Positions 5,942 through 16,500 are shown, counted from the stretch's first letter. The stretch is 16,828 nt of DNA from an uncultured Collinsella sp. (GCA_902475475.1 CABRZY010000016.1:1-16828), one strand, 5' to 3'. Numbers and translations: made by a program. The notes: generated from the letters alone by a model not told the origin.

Positions 5942-8900
5942 ATGGATCTTTCGACTTTGATGCCGCAACAGCTGCAGATTGTCAAAACGCTCGACCGTCC
6001 GCTGTTTGTCTCGGCGGGCGCCGGTTCGGGCAAGACCTTTACCCTCACGCGTCGCATCGTCTACGCGCTCTCGCCTGAATCCGGTCCGTTCGTTGAACAT
6101 CTTGACCAGGTGCTCGCCATTACCTTTACCAAAGATGCCGCGGCCGAGATCCGTGACCGCGTGCGCCGTGCGCTTATCGACGAGGGCATGGACGAGGAAG
6201 CACTGACCGTCGACGACGCGTGGATCTCGACCATTCACGGCATGTGCTCGCGTATCCTGCGCGCGCATGCGCTGGAGCTGGGCATCGACCCCGAGTTCAC
6301 GGTGCTCACCGATACCGACGAGCTTATGGACCAGGCTGTTGAGCATGTGTTGGCCCGCGCGACGGCGCCCGATGCCGCCCCCGAGCTCGCGGCATCGCTC
6401 AAGGCCCTCTATGCCTGGTATCCCATGGCGGGCGAGGGCGGTTCCTTTGGCGCTGGCGCGACCATCAAGGGCCTGGTGCGCGACCTGCTGGAGCTGTCGA
6501 GCCAGTTGCCGGGCGGTATGGACGACGTGTGCGTGGCGCGCGGGCAGGCCGATACCTCGGCACTCGCCGATGCCTATCGCGCGGCGCTGGGCGCAAGCAA
6601 GGCCGCGACCGAGAAGGCGCAGATGGCACTCGACGCCATTGACGCGTTCGAGGCGAGCGGCAAGACCATGGCCGATGCAGCGCGACTCATGATGTCGTGC
6701 ACCATGCCGCGCGCGAGCAAGGCATTCCCTAAGGAGCAGGTCGAGCTGCTCAAGGCCGAGGCCGCCGATGCGTTTATCAATATCGTGCTTGCCTGCGGTG
6801 GCCCGGCGCTCGATGCGCTGGTGGGCCTGGCCCGTTCCGTGGAGGCTGAGTATCGCGCGCTGAAGGCTGCCCAGTCCGCCCTCGATAATAACGACCTGCT
6901 GCGTATGGCCTACGAGGCCCTGCGCGATTACCCTGCCATCCGTGCTGCGTACGAGGGCCGCTTTAAGATGGTCATGATCGATGAGTTTCAGGATACCGAC
7001 CAGATGCAGGTCGATCTGATACGCTACCTGACGGGTGCGGGGGAGCGCGCGCTGTGCACCGTGGGCGATGCGCAGCAGTCCATCTATCGCTTCCGTGGCG
7101 CCGAGGTCGAGGTGTTCCGTCGTCAGGAGCGCAAGGTGGGCTCGTCTGCCGCGCCCGAGGCGACTGCCGTGGCCGATGCCCCTGCCGGCGAACTCGTCAA
7201 ACTCGTGCGCAACTTCCGCAGCCATGACGAGGTGCTGCGTTACGTGGCACGCGTCTTCGACGGCGATGACGGCGGCCTGATGCAGGGCTTTTTGGATCTT
7301 GAGGCGAGCGACGGCCGCAAGGACACGCTGGCGGCAGACGCCTCGCGTCGTCAGGCGCTCTTTGTTGCCGGCGGCAGCACGCAGGAGCGCACACAGGCCA
7401 AGGCCCGTGCGATCGCTGAGCGATTCCGCGCGCTTGCCGATGCCGGCCAGCCCCAGGGCGGCATGGTGCTGCTGCTGGGCCGCATGACCAACGCCGACGT
7501 CTACGCGCAGGCCTTCCGCGATCAGGGGCTCGACTGCGTCATCGCAGGCGGCTCGGTCTTTGCCCAGGCAGCCGAGGTGCAGACGGTGCGTGCCCTGGTC
7601 TGCGCGCTCGCCAATCCGGCCGATACGGCGCAGGGCCTTATGCCGCTGCTCGCCTCGCCGATGTTTGCGCTCGGCGCCCAGGAGTTCCTGGCGCTGGCGA
7701 CCAAGCTCGATGGCGAGACGGGGGAGACCTCGCGCCGGAATATCGACATGGGCATCATGAGCGATTCCGATGTGCCGGGCTTGCAGGGCTTGCCGCTTGT
7801 GACGCGTGCCCGCGAGGTGCTGCGCTACGCACTGCGTCGCGTGGGGCGTGATTCGTTCGCCGCCATCGCGCGCGACGCGGTCAATGCCTCCGGCTGGTTC
7901 GTGCGCCTGGCGCAGCGCGGCCCCGAGGGCAAGGCCATCGCCGCCAACGTGCTCAAGGCGCTCGACGCCGTGGCCGAGGAGGAGGCCGAGTTCGGCAACT
8001 CGCCGCGTTCCATCGCGCTGGCCTTCGACCGCTTCTTGGCGGGCAAGGAGGCCCCGGGTGCCCTCAACGAGGAGGGCGACGGCGCGGTGCGCATCATGAC
8101 CGTGCATGCGTCCAAGGGTCTGGAGTATCCGGTCGTAGCGGTTGCCGAGTGTTTTGGCGTGCGCAAGCCGTCCGGTGCGGCTCAGATGGGGCGTGTCGAG
8201 GGCGGAGCGCAGGTCGTGGCACTGCCAGCTCGTTTTGATGGCGTTAAGCTTGCCGATGGGACCTTTGTGAAGGGCGATGACGTCAAAAAGCAGTTTGAGC
8301 ATGCGTTTAAGGGCAAGGGCACGTCGCTGTGGCTGCCGCCGGAGCTCATGGAGGACGTCTGTGCGACGGGTTCTCCCGCCGAGGCATTTGCTCGCCTGCG
8401 CAACGACGACCTGCAGCTTTCGCTCGAGGAGCGGGCTCGTCTGCTCTATGTCGCCATGACGCGAGCGCGTGAGCTGGTCATTCTGGCGATGGATGCCGGC
8501 GTGAGCCGCGGCAAGGTGACGGTGCCGACCTTTGATGTCGAGACCGATCTGACCTACGATGTGCTGCGCCGTATTTTGCCGACCGATGCTCTGGATATGC
8601 CGCAGCTCGATGCCGACCGCTTGGTGTTCGACAACTCCCAGCTGGGCGACTACGAGCTCATTTCGCTCGCGGGCTTTACCTTTGGCGAGCAGACGTTTGA
8701 GGCCAACGCTTCGCTGGATGCCGAGGGCAGGCTTGTTCGTGGCGATGCCGATACGGATGCTGCCGACGATTCGGCCAGTACAATCGTCCCCGGTCCTGTC
8801 GACCCCAAGCCCGATTCGTTCGAGCTTGTGTATCCCCAGGCAGTGGGCGTGCGCATGGGCATCTGTCCGTATCCGATGCGTGACTCGTATAGCTACTCGT

Positions 8901-9574
8901 CAATCGCCGCGGCACTCCATGCCGAGACGGAAGACCGTGCCGCCGAGGCTCGTGTTCCCATGGACGAGGCCGGCGATGATGCGGAGTCGGATGGTTCCGA
9001 GATGACGGACGCAGACGTGGCCGCTGTCGAGCCCGCCGGCAATCCCATGGCGCTGGGCTCGGCCTTCCACGCCGCCTGCCAGTGGCTCATCGAGATGGGT
9101 GCCGATGCGCTGCCCGCTGAGCGTGCCGACGCCCTGGCTCGCCTGTGGCACCTGACGCCAGAACAGCGCGAGCGCTTCGATGTCGCTCTGGAGCGCTGGC
9201 TCAAGTCGTCGGTTCGTGCCGAGCTGTTCGCGTGGCCGTGCGTTCGCGCCGAGGTGCCGTTCTTCTCGCTGGGCTGCGAGGACGAGGACATCGCCCGCTA
9301 CGGTGCATATGCCGAAGGCGCCATCGACGCTTTGGCGACCGACCCGGCCGATCCGTCACGCGCACTGGTCATCGATTACAAGACGGGTGGCACGCCGGAT
9401 GAGACGCCGGACCAGCTGCTCGAGAAGCACGCCCTGCAGGCGCGCGTCTACGCCGACGTGTTGCACAAGGCGGGCTTTGAGACGGTGACGGTCAAGTTCG
9501 TTCGCGTGGAGCAGGCGAATCCAGCCATCTTCGTCGAACCCGCCGAACCTCAAGTAGTCATCTACAATCTCTAG
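5942..9574 (+). CDS. addA: AddA-type UvrD-family helicase with C-terminal RecB nuclease
   Basis: This 1210-residue protein is the motor and one nuclease of the AddAB complex, which unwinds and trims broken DNA ends so that RecA can load. Superfamily 1 motifs run in order: Q-motif PQQLQIV, Walker A SAGAGSGKT (24-32), Ia AITFTKDAAAEI, Walker B DEFQDT (347-352), motif III GDAQQSIYRFRGA (from 375), LVRNFRSH, motif V MTVHASKGLEYP (V721-H722) and motif VI LYVAMTRAREL. The C-terminal PD-(D/E)XK nuclease has an upstream FH motif, D1145-Y-K1147 and QARVY (1166-1170), so it should be active. Length is normal for AddA. AAGGAGGG (5923-5930) lies inside the last codons of addB, 11 bases before the ATG, and only three bases separate the genes, so the subunits are translationally coupled. 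The order addB-addA matches Firmicutes. Confidence 0.93.
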   Translation: MDLSTLMPQQLQIVKTLDRPLFVSAGAGSGKTFTLTRRIVYALSPESGPFVEHLDQVLAITFTKDAAAEIRDRVRRALIDEGMDEEALTVDDAWISTIHGMCSRILRAHALELGIDPEFTVLTDTDELMDQAVEHVLARATAPDAAPELAASLKALYAWYPMAGEGGSFGAGATIKGLVRDLLELSSQLPGGMDDVCVARGQADTSALADAYRAALGASKAATEKAQMALDAIDAFEASGKTMADAARLMMSCTMPRASKAFPKEQVELLKAEAADAFINIVLACGGPALDALVGLARSVEAEYRALKAAQSALDNNDLLRMAYEALRDYPAIRAAYEGRFKMVMIDEFQDTDQMQVDLIRYLTGAGERALCTVGDAQQSIYRFRGAEVEVFRRQERKVGSSAAPEATAVADAPAGELVKLVRNFRSHDEVLRYVARVFDGDDGGLMQGFLDLEASDGRKDTLAADASRRQALFVAGGSTQERTQAKARAIAERFRALADAGQPQGGMVLLLGRMTNADVYAQAFRDQGLDCVIAGGSVFAQAAEVQTVRALVCALANPADTAQGLMPLLASPMFALGAQEFLALATKLDGETGETSRRNIDMGIMSDSDVPGLQGLPLVTRAREVLRYALRRVGRDSFAAIARDAVNASGWFVRLAQRGPEGKAIAANVLKALDAVAEEEAEFGNSPRSIALAFDRFLAGKEAPGALNEEGDGAVRIMTVHASKGLEYPVVAVAECFGVRKPSGAAQMGRVEGGAQVVALPARFDGVKLADGTFVKGDDVKKQFEHAFKGKGTSLWLPPELMEDVCATGSPAEAFARLRNDDLQLSLEERARLLYVAMTRARELVILAMDAGVSRGKVTVPTFDVETDLTYDVLRRILPTDALDMPQLDADRLVFDNSQLGDYELISLAGFTFGEQTFEANASLDAEGRLVRGDADTDAADDSASTIVPGPVDPKPDSFELVYPQAVGVRMGICPYPMRDSYSYSSIAAALHAETEDRAAEARVPMDEAGDDAESDGSEMTDADVAAVEPAGNPMALGSAFHAACQWLIEMGADALPAERADALARLWHLTPEQRERFDVALERWLKSSVRAELFAWPCVRAEVPFFSLGCEDEDIARYGAYAEGAIDALATDPADPSRALVIDYKTGGTPDETPDQLLEKHALQARVYADVLHKAGFETVTVKFVRVEQANPAIFVEPAEPQVVIYNL

Positions 9575-9586
9575 CCCTCAGATAAC

Positions 9587-9649
9587 TTGCGGTGGAATAC
9601 GGGCTGTTTTGGCCAAAAAAGCCGCCAAACAGTCCGCATTTCACCGCAA
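9587..9649. repeat. Long intergenic hairpin between addA and dnaE
   Basis: Left arm 9587-9613 (starts TTGCGGTGGAATACGG) pairs with right arm 9624-9649 (ends TTTCACCGCAA). There is one bulged T (9610), one A-C mismatch (9599/9637) and two G-T pairs (9595/9641 and 9603/9633). The loop region is A-rich (9615-9620). There is no T-run after the right arm on the plus strand, so it is not a canonical terminator for addA, though it could still slow or end transcription. Its sequence differs from the hairpin at 2669-2757, so it would be a second repeat type. Confidence 0.75.
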
Positions 9650-9688
9650 CTGCAAGAGGAGCCGTGTTGGTTTGGCTAGGTTCGGGTG

Positions 9689-9711
9689 CTGTCCGTGCCG
9701 TGCGGTAAAAT
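9689..9711 (+). promoter_or_regulatory. Candidate dnaE promoter
   Basis: TAAAAT (9706-9711) is a good -10 box 39 bases before the dnaE ATG. No consensus -35 is seen. CTGTCCG (9689-9695) lies ten bases before it, as at the addB promoter. A small inverted repeat GTTC-N5-GAAC (9713-9725) covers the probable start site. Confidence 0.45.
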
Positions 9712-9750
9712 CGTTCAGTCAGAACACGAACCCGCATCGGAGCTCATCAC

Positions 9751-12700
9751 ATGGCATTCGTCCATCTGCACAATCACACTGTTTTCTCCATGCTCGACGG
9801 CGCAACCCGTATCCAGGATATGGTCAATCGTGCCGTTGAACTTGGCATGCCCGCCGTGGCCATTACCGACCACGGCTACATGTATGGCGTGCCCGACCTG
9901 GCGCTGGCCTGCGACGCCGTCAATCACAACACGCCCGAGTACAAAACCTGGAGCCACGACAAGGCCTTCCTGGAAAAGGACCGCCGCGACGAGCTGGTGG
10001 AGCCCGATCCCGAGGAAAACCCGCGCGAGCATGCCCAGTACGTCAAAGACATGGCCATGTGGGACGAGAAGGGCAACATCGACGAGCTCAAACCGCCCCT
10101 GGTCATCAAGCCCATCTTTGGCTGCGAGGTCTACTTTACGCCGGACGAGACCCTTGCCCGCGACCACAAGCCCGAGCTCTACCACATGATCCTTCTGGCC
10201 AAGGATCAGGAGGGCTACGTCAACCTAATGCAGACGGTCTCCGAGGCCGCCGTGCAGGGCTTTTACTACAAGCCGCGCGTGACGCTCGACAACCTGCGCC
10301 GCCATGCCAAGGGCATGATCTGCACGAGCGCCTGTATCGCGGGCATCATCCCCAAATACATCGACCGCGGCGACATGGAAGGCGCCATCAAGTGGGCTGA
10401 GACCTTCCGTGATACCTTCGAGCCCGGCGACTTCTACATCGAGATCCAGGAACATGGCATCACCACCGACAACGGCCTGACTGACGAGCAGATGGACCGC
10501 ACGCTCATCGATATCGCCAAGCAGGTGGGCGTCAAGGTCATCGCCACCAACGACTTCCACTACCTGCGCCGCGAGGATGCGCCCGTGCAGGACGTCATCA
10601 TGTGTATTGGCATGAACGCCAAGGTCGATGACCCCAACCGCATGCGCATGACCGGCTCGGAGTTTTACATGAAGACCGAGGAGGAGATGCGGGCGATGTT
10701 CCCGTATTGCCCCGAGGCCTGCGACAACACGCTCGAGATCGCCGACAAGTGCTACGTTGAGCTGGACTGGGACTCTATCATCCTGCCGCGCTTCCCGCTG
10801 CTCGATCCCGGCGAGACGCACGAGAGCCAGTTCCGCCGCGAGTGCGAGAAGGGCCTGTGCCAGCACTACGGCGACGACTGGGCCACGCGCGAGATCGGCG
10901 GCGTCAACATCAAAGATCGCTTTGAGTACGAATACAAGGTCATCTGCGACAAGGGCTTTGCCGCCTACTTCTTGATCGTTGCCGAGTACGTGCAATGGGC
11001 CAAGGACAATGGCATCGGCGTCGGCCCCGGCCGTGGTTCTGCCGCCGGCGCTATCGTCGCCTACGCCATGAACATCACCGCGTTCGACCCGCTCGAGAAC
11101 GGCCTGATGTTCGAGAGGTTCCTGTCCCCGCAGCGTACCGAGATGCCCGATATCGATATGGACTTCGACGATGAGCGGCGCCTCGAGGTCGTGGAGCACG
11201 TTCGCCAGCTCTACGGCCCCGAGAAGGTCACCCATGTCATCACCTACTCGACCATTAAGGCCAAGCAGGCCATCAACGACGCCGCGCGCGTGCTGGACTA
11301 TCCGGTCTACATGGGCCAGCGCCTGTCCAAGATGGTCTCGAGCGACCCCAAGGTCAAGCTCAAGCAGGTGCTCGAAAAGCAACCCGGCAAAGAGGATCTG
11401 TTTAACCCCGACTTTGCCGAGGCCTATAAAAAGGACGACGACGCCCGCCGCATCATCGACACGGCGCTCTCGATCGAGGGCCTTACCCGTGGCGAGGGCG
11501 TGCACGCGTGCGCCGTTCTGATTTGCCGCGACCCCGTCAACGAGCACGTGCCCACCAAGCTCGATACCAAGGGCGGCGTCGAGATTACCCAGTACGAGGG
11601 CCATACCGTTGCCGACATGGGCCTGCTCAAGATGGACTTCCTGGGCCTGCGTACGCTGACGGTTATCTCCAAGGCCAAGGCCAACATCAAAAAGAACTTC
11701 GGCATCGACATCAAAGAGGAAGAGATTCCCTTTGACGATCCCGAGATCTTTAAGCTCATGGGCTCTGGCCACACCGCCGGCGTCTTCCAGGTCGAGTCCG
11801 CCGGCATGACGGCCACGATCAAGAACATGAAGCCCACCGAGTACAAGCACGTCGTGGCATTGATCGCCCTATACCGCCCGGGTCCGCTGGGCGCCGGCAT
11901 GGTCTCGTCCTACATCAACCGTATGAACGGCAAGGAGCCGGCCGTTTCCTACGACGACCGCCTGGACGACATCCTGGGCGAAACCTACGGCACCATGGTC
12001 TACCAGGAACAGGTTATGCTCATCTCCGTCGAGATGTGCGGCTTCTCCAAGGGCGAATCGGACTCGCGTATCCGTAAGCCCGTGGCTAAGAAAAAGATCA
12101 AGCTGCTCACGTCGACGGTGCTCCACTGGGAGGACGGCTCGGACGAGACCACCTACGACCACTGGATGAACGGCGCTATCAAGAACAACTACACGCGCGA
12201 GGTCGCCCAGAAGATTTGGGACGATGTTCTTGAGTTCGCGTCCTACGCCTTTAACAAGTCGCACTCCGCCGGCTACGCCATCCTGGTTATGCAGACGGCG
12301 TGGCTCAAGGCGCACTATCCGCACGAGTACATGGCGGCCGTTCTGACGTCCTATACGGGCAAGACCGACAAGATCGTGCACTACGTCTCGGCGTGCCGTC
12401 ACGACGGCATCCCCGTGCTGTCGCCAGATGTCAACGAGTCCGGTACTGAGTTCACGGCTACCAAGGAGGGCGTGCGCTTTGGTCTGGCCGGCATCCGCGG
12501 CGTGGGCACCGGCGTGGCGCAGGCGATTATCGCCGAGCGCGAGGCGGGCGGCCCGTTTAAGACGCTGCACGACTTTGTCGAGCGCGTGGACTCGAGCCAG
12601 GCCAACCGTCGCGTGATCGAATCGCTGATCAAGGCAGGCGCCTTCGACTCCACGGGGTATCCGCGTCGCCAGATGATGCACTTTGTGGACAAGAACAACC

Positions 12701-13554
12701 CCGAGAACATCATCGATGCCGCGGTAAAGCGCCAGAAGGACCGCGCGAGTGGCCAGACGTCGTTCTTCGATATGTTTGGCGACGTTGAGGGCTCGGGCTT
12801 TGAGGTGAGCGTGCCCGATCCGGATGGCCAGGAATGGGACCGCCACCTTAAGCTGAGCCAGGAGAAAGAGGTTCTGGGCATCTATGTCTCGGACCACCCG
12901 CTGCGTCCGTTTGAGTATGCACTAGCCAAGGCGCGCGATTTTTCGTTCTCGCAGATCGACACCGGCTACGAGGTGCAAAACCCCACGGGCGGCACCATCA
13001 ACCAGGAGATTCCCGAGGGCAAGGCGCTGTGGTGGGCCGGCATGGTCTCGAGCGTGTCCAAGCGCGTGACCAAAAACGGCGACCCCATGGGCATCGTGCA
13101 GCTCGAAGACATGGAAGGCGAGGCCACGGTCGTGGTGTTCCCCAAGACCTACAAGGAGGCCGAGGGGTATCTGTACGGCGAGGTCGATCCCGAGACCGGC
13201 GCGCAGCTGTCCGACGCGTTTGTGCGCATTAAGGGCAAGCTCGAGCGCTCGGACCGCGGCGACCAGATCATCGCGCAGGAGATTGTGCCGCTGGAACTTA
13301 GCGAGGAGAAAAACAAGCCCAAGGTCTTTGAGGTCATGGTGCCCAACAGCCGATTTAGCCAGGGCAATATGGCGCGCCTGGCCACGGTGCTCACCACCAA
13401 CCCGGGCGGCGACCGCGTGGAGATCTTTATTGAGCAAGTCGACGGGCGCGTGCTGCGTGCCGAGGTGCCGGCCAAGGTCAATGCACGCTCGATTCCGCTG
13501 CTGGCAGAGGCAAAGGCCATCGTCGGCAACCAAGGCCGCGTGACGGTTATCTAA
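9751..13554 (+). CDS. dnaE: DNA polymerase III alpha subunit
   Basis: This is the replicative DNA polymerase catalytic subunit, 1267 residues. The N-terminal PHP domain keeps the metal-ligand pattern HLHNHT (H5, H7, H9), TDHG (D40, H41), E126, C195 and NDFH (D268, H270). That suggests Mn/Zn-dependent 3'-5' exonuclease proofreading as in Thermus, unlike E. coli, where these residues are lost. Polymerase aspartates are D467 and D469 (PDIDMDF) and D629 (LLKMDFLGLR); GVGPGRGSAAG precedes them. A helix-hairpin-helix GIRGVGTGVAQ, the clamp-binding motif QTSFFDMF (1002-1009) and a C-terminal OB fold (about 1090-1180) follow. An insertion of about 55-60 residues (58-117) lies within PHP. GGAG (9739-9742) is eight bases before the ATG. 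It is DnaE1-type, not PolC or DnaE2. Confidence 0.97.
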   Translation: MAFVHLHNHTVFSMLDGATRIQDMVNRAVELGMPAVAITDHGYMYGVPDLALACDAVNHNTPEYKTWSHDKAFLEKDRRDELVEPDPEENPREHAQYVKDMAMWDEKGNIDELKPPLVIKPIFGCEVYFTPDETLARDHKPELYHMILLAKDQEGYVNLMQTVSEAAVQGFYYKPRVTLDNLRRHAKGMICTSACIAGIIPKYIDRGDMEGAIKWAETFRDTFEPGDFYIEIQEHGITTDNGLTDEQMDRTLIDIAKQVGVKVIATNDFHYLRREDAPVQDVIMCIGMNAKVDDPNRMRMTGSEFYMKTEEEMRAMFPYCPEACDNTLEIADKCYVELDWDSIILPRFPLLDPGETHESQFRRECEKGLCQHYGDDWATREIGGVNIKDRFEYEYKVICDKGFAAYFLIVAEYVQWAKDNGIGVGPGRGSAAGAIVAYAMNITAFDPLENGLMFERFLSPQRTEMPDIDMDFDDERRLEVVEHVRQLYGPEKVTHVITYSTIKAKQAINDAARVLDYPVYMGQRLSKMVSSDPKVKLKQVLEKQPGKEDLFNPDFAEAYKKDDDARRIIDTALSIEGLTRGEGVHACAVLICRDPVNEHVPTKLDTKGGVEITQYEGHTVADMGLLKMDFLGLRTLTVISKAKANIKKNFGIDIKEEEIPFDDPEIFKLMGSGHTAGVFQVESAGMTATIKNMKPTEYKHVVALIALYRPGPLGAGMVSSYINRMNGKEPAVSYDDRLDDILGETYGTMVYQEQVMLISVEMCGFSKGESDSRIRKPVAKKKIKLLTSTVLHWEDGSDETTYDHWMNGAIKNNYTREVAQKIWDDVLEFASYAFNKSHSAGYAILVMQTAWLKAHYPHEYMAAVLTSYTGKTDKIVHYVSACRHDGIPVLSPDVNESGTEFTATKEGVRFGLAGIRGVGTGVAQAIIAEREAGGPFKTLHDFVERVDSSQANRRVIESLIKAGAFDSTGYPRRQMMHFVDKNNPENIIDAAVKRQKDRASGQTSFFDMFGDVEGSGFEVSVPDPDGQEWDRHLKLSQEKEVLGIYVSDHPLRPFEYALAKARDFSFSQIDTGYEVQNPTGGTINQEIPEGKALWWAGMVSSVSKRVTKNGDPMGIVQLEDMEGEATVVVFPKTYKEAEGYLYGEVDPETGAQLSDAFVRIKGKLERSDRGDQIIAQEIVPLELSEEKNKPKVFEVMVPNSRFSQGNMARLATVLTTNPGGDRVEIFIEQVDGRVLRAEVPAKVNARSIPLLAEAKAIVGNQGRVTVI

Positions 13555-13582
13555 GCTACCCCGGGTGAGATTGGAGGAAGTG

Positions 13583-16500
13583 ATGGCGCAGGGGACGTTT
13601 GTGCAGGCGCTTCGCAAAGAGGCGGCGTTGAGCGGCACCTTTATGAAGGGGCGTTCGCTCATGCTCAACGGCGCCGTGCTGTCGATCGAGGACAGCGGCT
13701 CGCGCTTCTCCAAAAACGTGACGGTTGAGGGCTCGGTGCGCGGTTCGCGCGGCGACCTGTACAAGACGCACGTCGCGCTCGACATGGACGAGCACGAGGT
13801 GATCGACTACGACTGCGATTGCCCCGCTGCCTATCGTTACCCCGGTATGTGCAAGCATGCCATCGCTACAGCGCTGGCGTATCTGGACGCCAGCGGCGTT
13901 GAACCTGTTGAGGGGCTGCGCACACCGGTCCGCACGTTTACGGCGCAGCCGAAACAGCCCGCGCGCACCGCGCCCAAAGCGCCGGCCGTCAATCCCAACT
14001 TTCCCTTTCCGGCGCCCGTCCCCACGAGCCCGAGCCTTATGGCGGCGCTCTCCGATCTTTCGGACGCGCGCATGGATGAGCTGGCGAGCATGCGCCGCAA
14101 GCTTGCCGGTGCCGTTGATCCCGACGCCCCCAAAGCGGCGTTGGAGCCCTCGTTGGTGCCGTACTACAATCCGCTGTTCGCCGACCGCTTTAGCTGGGCG
14201 CTCGAGTTCCGCATTCGCTGCGGTTCGGTGTCCTACGTGGTCAAGGATATCGACGGCATGGCCGATGCCTATGTCCGAGGCGGCACCTTCTCGTACGGCA
14301 AGAAGCTCACGTTTGTCCATACGCCCGAAGCCTTCGAGGACGTGTCGACAAAGCTGCTCAACCTTGTTGTGACGACAGTTGCCTATCTCGATGACATCAC
14401 AAGCTCACGTTCGGCGTCGTACGACTTTGCCCGCAGCGGCTTTGTCGCCGAGCGTCAGTTGCCGCTGTCCGAGCATAGCATCGTATATGTGCTGGACCTG
14501 TTGCGCGGCCAGACCATCTCCTTTGAGCCCGCCTGGTCGCGGGGGACGACGACGCATCGCACCTATGACGTGGCGGTCGAGCCGGCGCCGCAAGGGGAGG
14601 ATGAAGCTCCGACCAAGCGCCCGCCGCTCCTTGCCGCCAAGATTGCGCCGGCGGTCGGCGGCAGCTACGACCTTCGCCTGCCCGCCGATATGTACTGCTT
14701 TGCATCGGGCGATGTTGCCTACCTGGTCGACACGCGCCGCGCGCGCCGTACCGACACGGCGTTTGCCCAACATGCGGCGCCGTTCCTATCGCGCTTGCTG
14801 CCCTGTCGCACGCCAGTCCATATCGCTGCCGACCAGGTGGGGGAGTTCTGTCGTATGGCGCTGCCCATTTTGCGCGACTATACCGACCTTACCGCGCCCG
14901 CCGTGCTCGATACCGTGGCACCCGAGCCGAGCTTTGCTATGGCGATCGGCGTCGACGATGGGCTAGTGACCTGCAAAATTACGGTTGCCTACGGCGATTG
15001 GTCGGCGGATCTCTTTAGCCTGGGCGCTCCGGGCAGCCCCTTCGAAGAGCAACGCCCCGGCGTGCCGCCCCGCGACGAGGTGGCGGAGTTTCGCGTTATG
15101 GATACGGCGGCCCTGTATTTCGACTTTTACGAGGGCGGTCTGGCGTTTGAGGAGCGCGATGACGAGAGCCTGTTCTGCTTGCTGACCGAGGGCCTGTCTG
15201 CCCTGTCCGAGCTGGGTGAGGTCATGCTCAGCGACCGCCTGCGCCAGATTTCGGTGCGCCCCGCGCCCAAGCTCTCGGTTCGTGCGACTGTCAAGAGCAA
15301 TCTGCTCGATGTCGAGCTGGGCGCGAGCGGGCTTTCGGCCGCGGACCTTGCCGTCTATCTCGATTCGTACAAGCGCCATCAAACGTTTGCGCGCCTTACG
15401 TCCGGCGACATCATTCGCCTGGACGAGGGCGCTCGAGCCGCGTTTGGCCTCGCCGAGGACCTGGGCGTCGATGCCGTCGACCTGCTCGACGGCGTGTTGC
15501 TTCCCGCATCGAGCACCCTGTTCGTCGATAGCATGCTCGCGCGCACGCCCGCGCTCGAGGCCGATCGTGACGCCGCGTTCCGCCGCACCGTCGAGCGCTT
15601 GGATGCGCTCGGCAAGATGGACTTTACGGTGCCGGTCTCGCTCAAGGCCACACTGCGCGGCTATCAGGTCGACGGCTACCAGTGGCTCGGCTCGCTCGAA
15701 CACCTGAGCCTTGGCGGCATCTTGGCCGACGATATGGGCCTGGGTAAAACGCTCCAGATGATCGCGCATATCCTGGCGCGCGTGGAGGCGGGGGACACTA
15801 AACCCACGCTTGTGGTGTGTCCCGCGTCGCTTGTGTACAACTGGACCGCCGAGCTGGAGCGCTTTGCGCCCTCGCTCGATGTGTGCGCCATTGTGGGCGC
15901 CAAGGCGCAGCGTCGCGTGCAAATCGCCGGCGTGGCCGAGCATAACGTGGTCGTGACGTCGTATGACCTTATGCGGCGCGATATCGACGAGTACGTCGAG
16001 CAGGACTTTGCCCGTGTGGTGCTCGATGAGGCCCAGTACATTAAAAACCCGCTCACCCAGGTGGCGCGCGCCGCAAAGCGCCTGCCTGCCGGCGTGCGCT
16101 TTGCCCTGACGGGCACGCCCATCGAAAACCGCCTATCCGAGCCCTGGAGCATCTTCGACTTTTTGATGCCGGGCCTGCTCGGCACGCGCGAGTCGTTTGC
16201 CAAGCGCTTCGAAAGCCCGGTCGAGCATGCCGAGGGCGACAGTGCCGCCCGCCTGCAAGCGCTCGTGTCGCCGTTTGTGCTGCGCCGTGTCAAGGAAGAC
16301 GTGGTGGCCGACCTGCCCGAGAAGATCGAGGATACGGTCATGGCGCAGCTCACCGGCGAGCAGCGCAAGCTCTACCTGGCAAACCAGGACCGCATTGCCC
16401 AGCAAGTGCAGCACCGCGAGGCATCCGAGTTTAAGAAAGACAAGCTCAAGGTACTCGCCGAGCTCACCAAGCTGCGCCAGATCTGCTGCGACCCGCGTCT

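Noticed and set aside
5021..8302. A 1093-codon open frame on the minus strand across the addB/addA junction
   Set aside because: It is antisense to two proteins with complete motif sets, its translation is rich in His/Arg/Leu/Gly repeats with no recognisable domain, and such frames arise routinely opposite GC-rich genes with strong third-position bias.
9713..9725. GTTC-N5-GAAC at the dnaE start site as an SOS/LexA box
   Set aside because: Known LexA boxes in Gram-positive bacteria read CGAAC-N4-GTTCG; here the half-sites are in the opposite order with five spacer bases and only 4-bp arms.
10225..11850. A 541-codon open frame on the minus strand opposite dnaE
   Set aside because: Mirror frame of dnaE codon bias; low-complexity Leu/Val/Gly/Asp/His composition and no domain.
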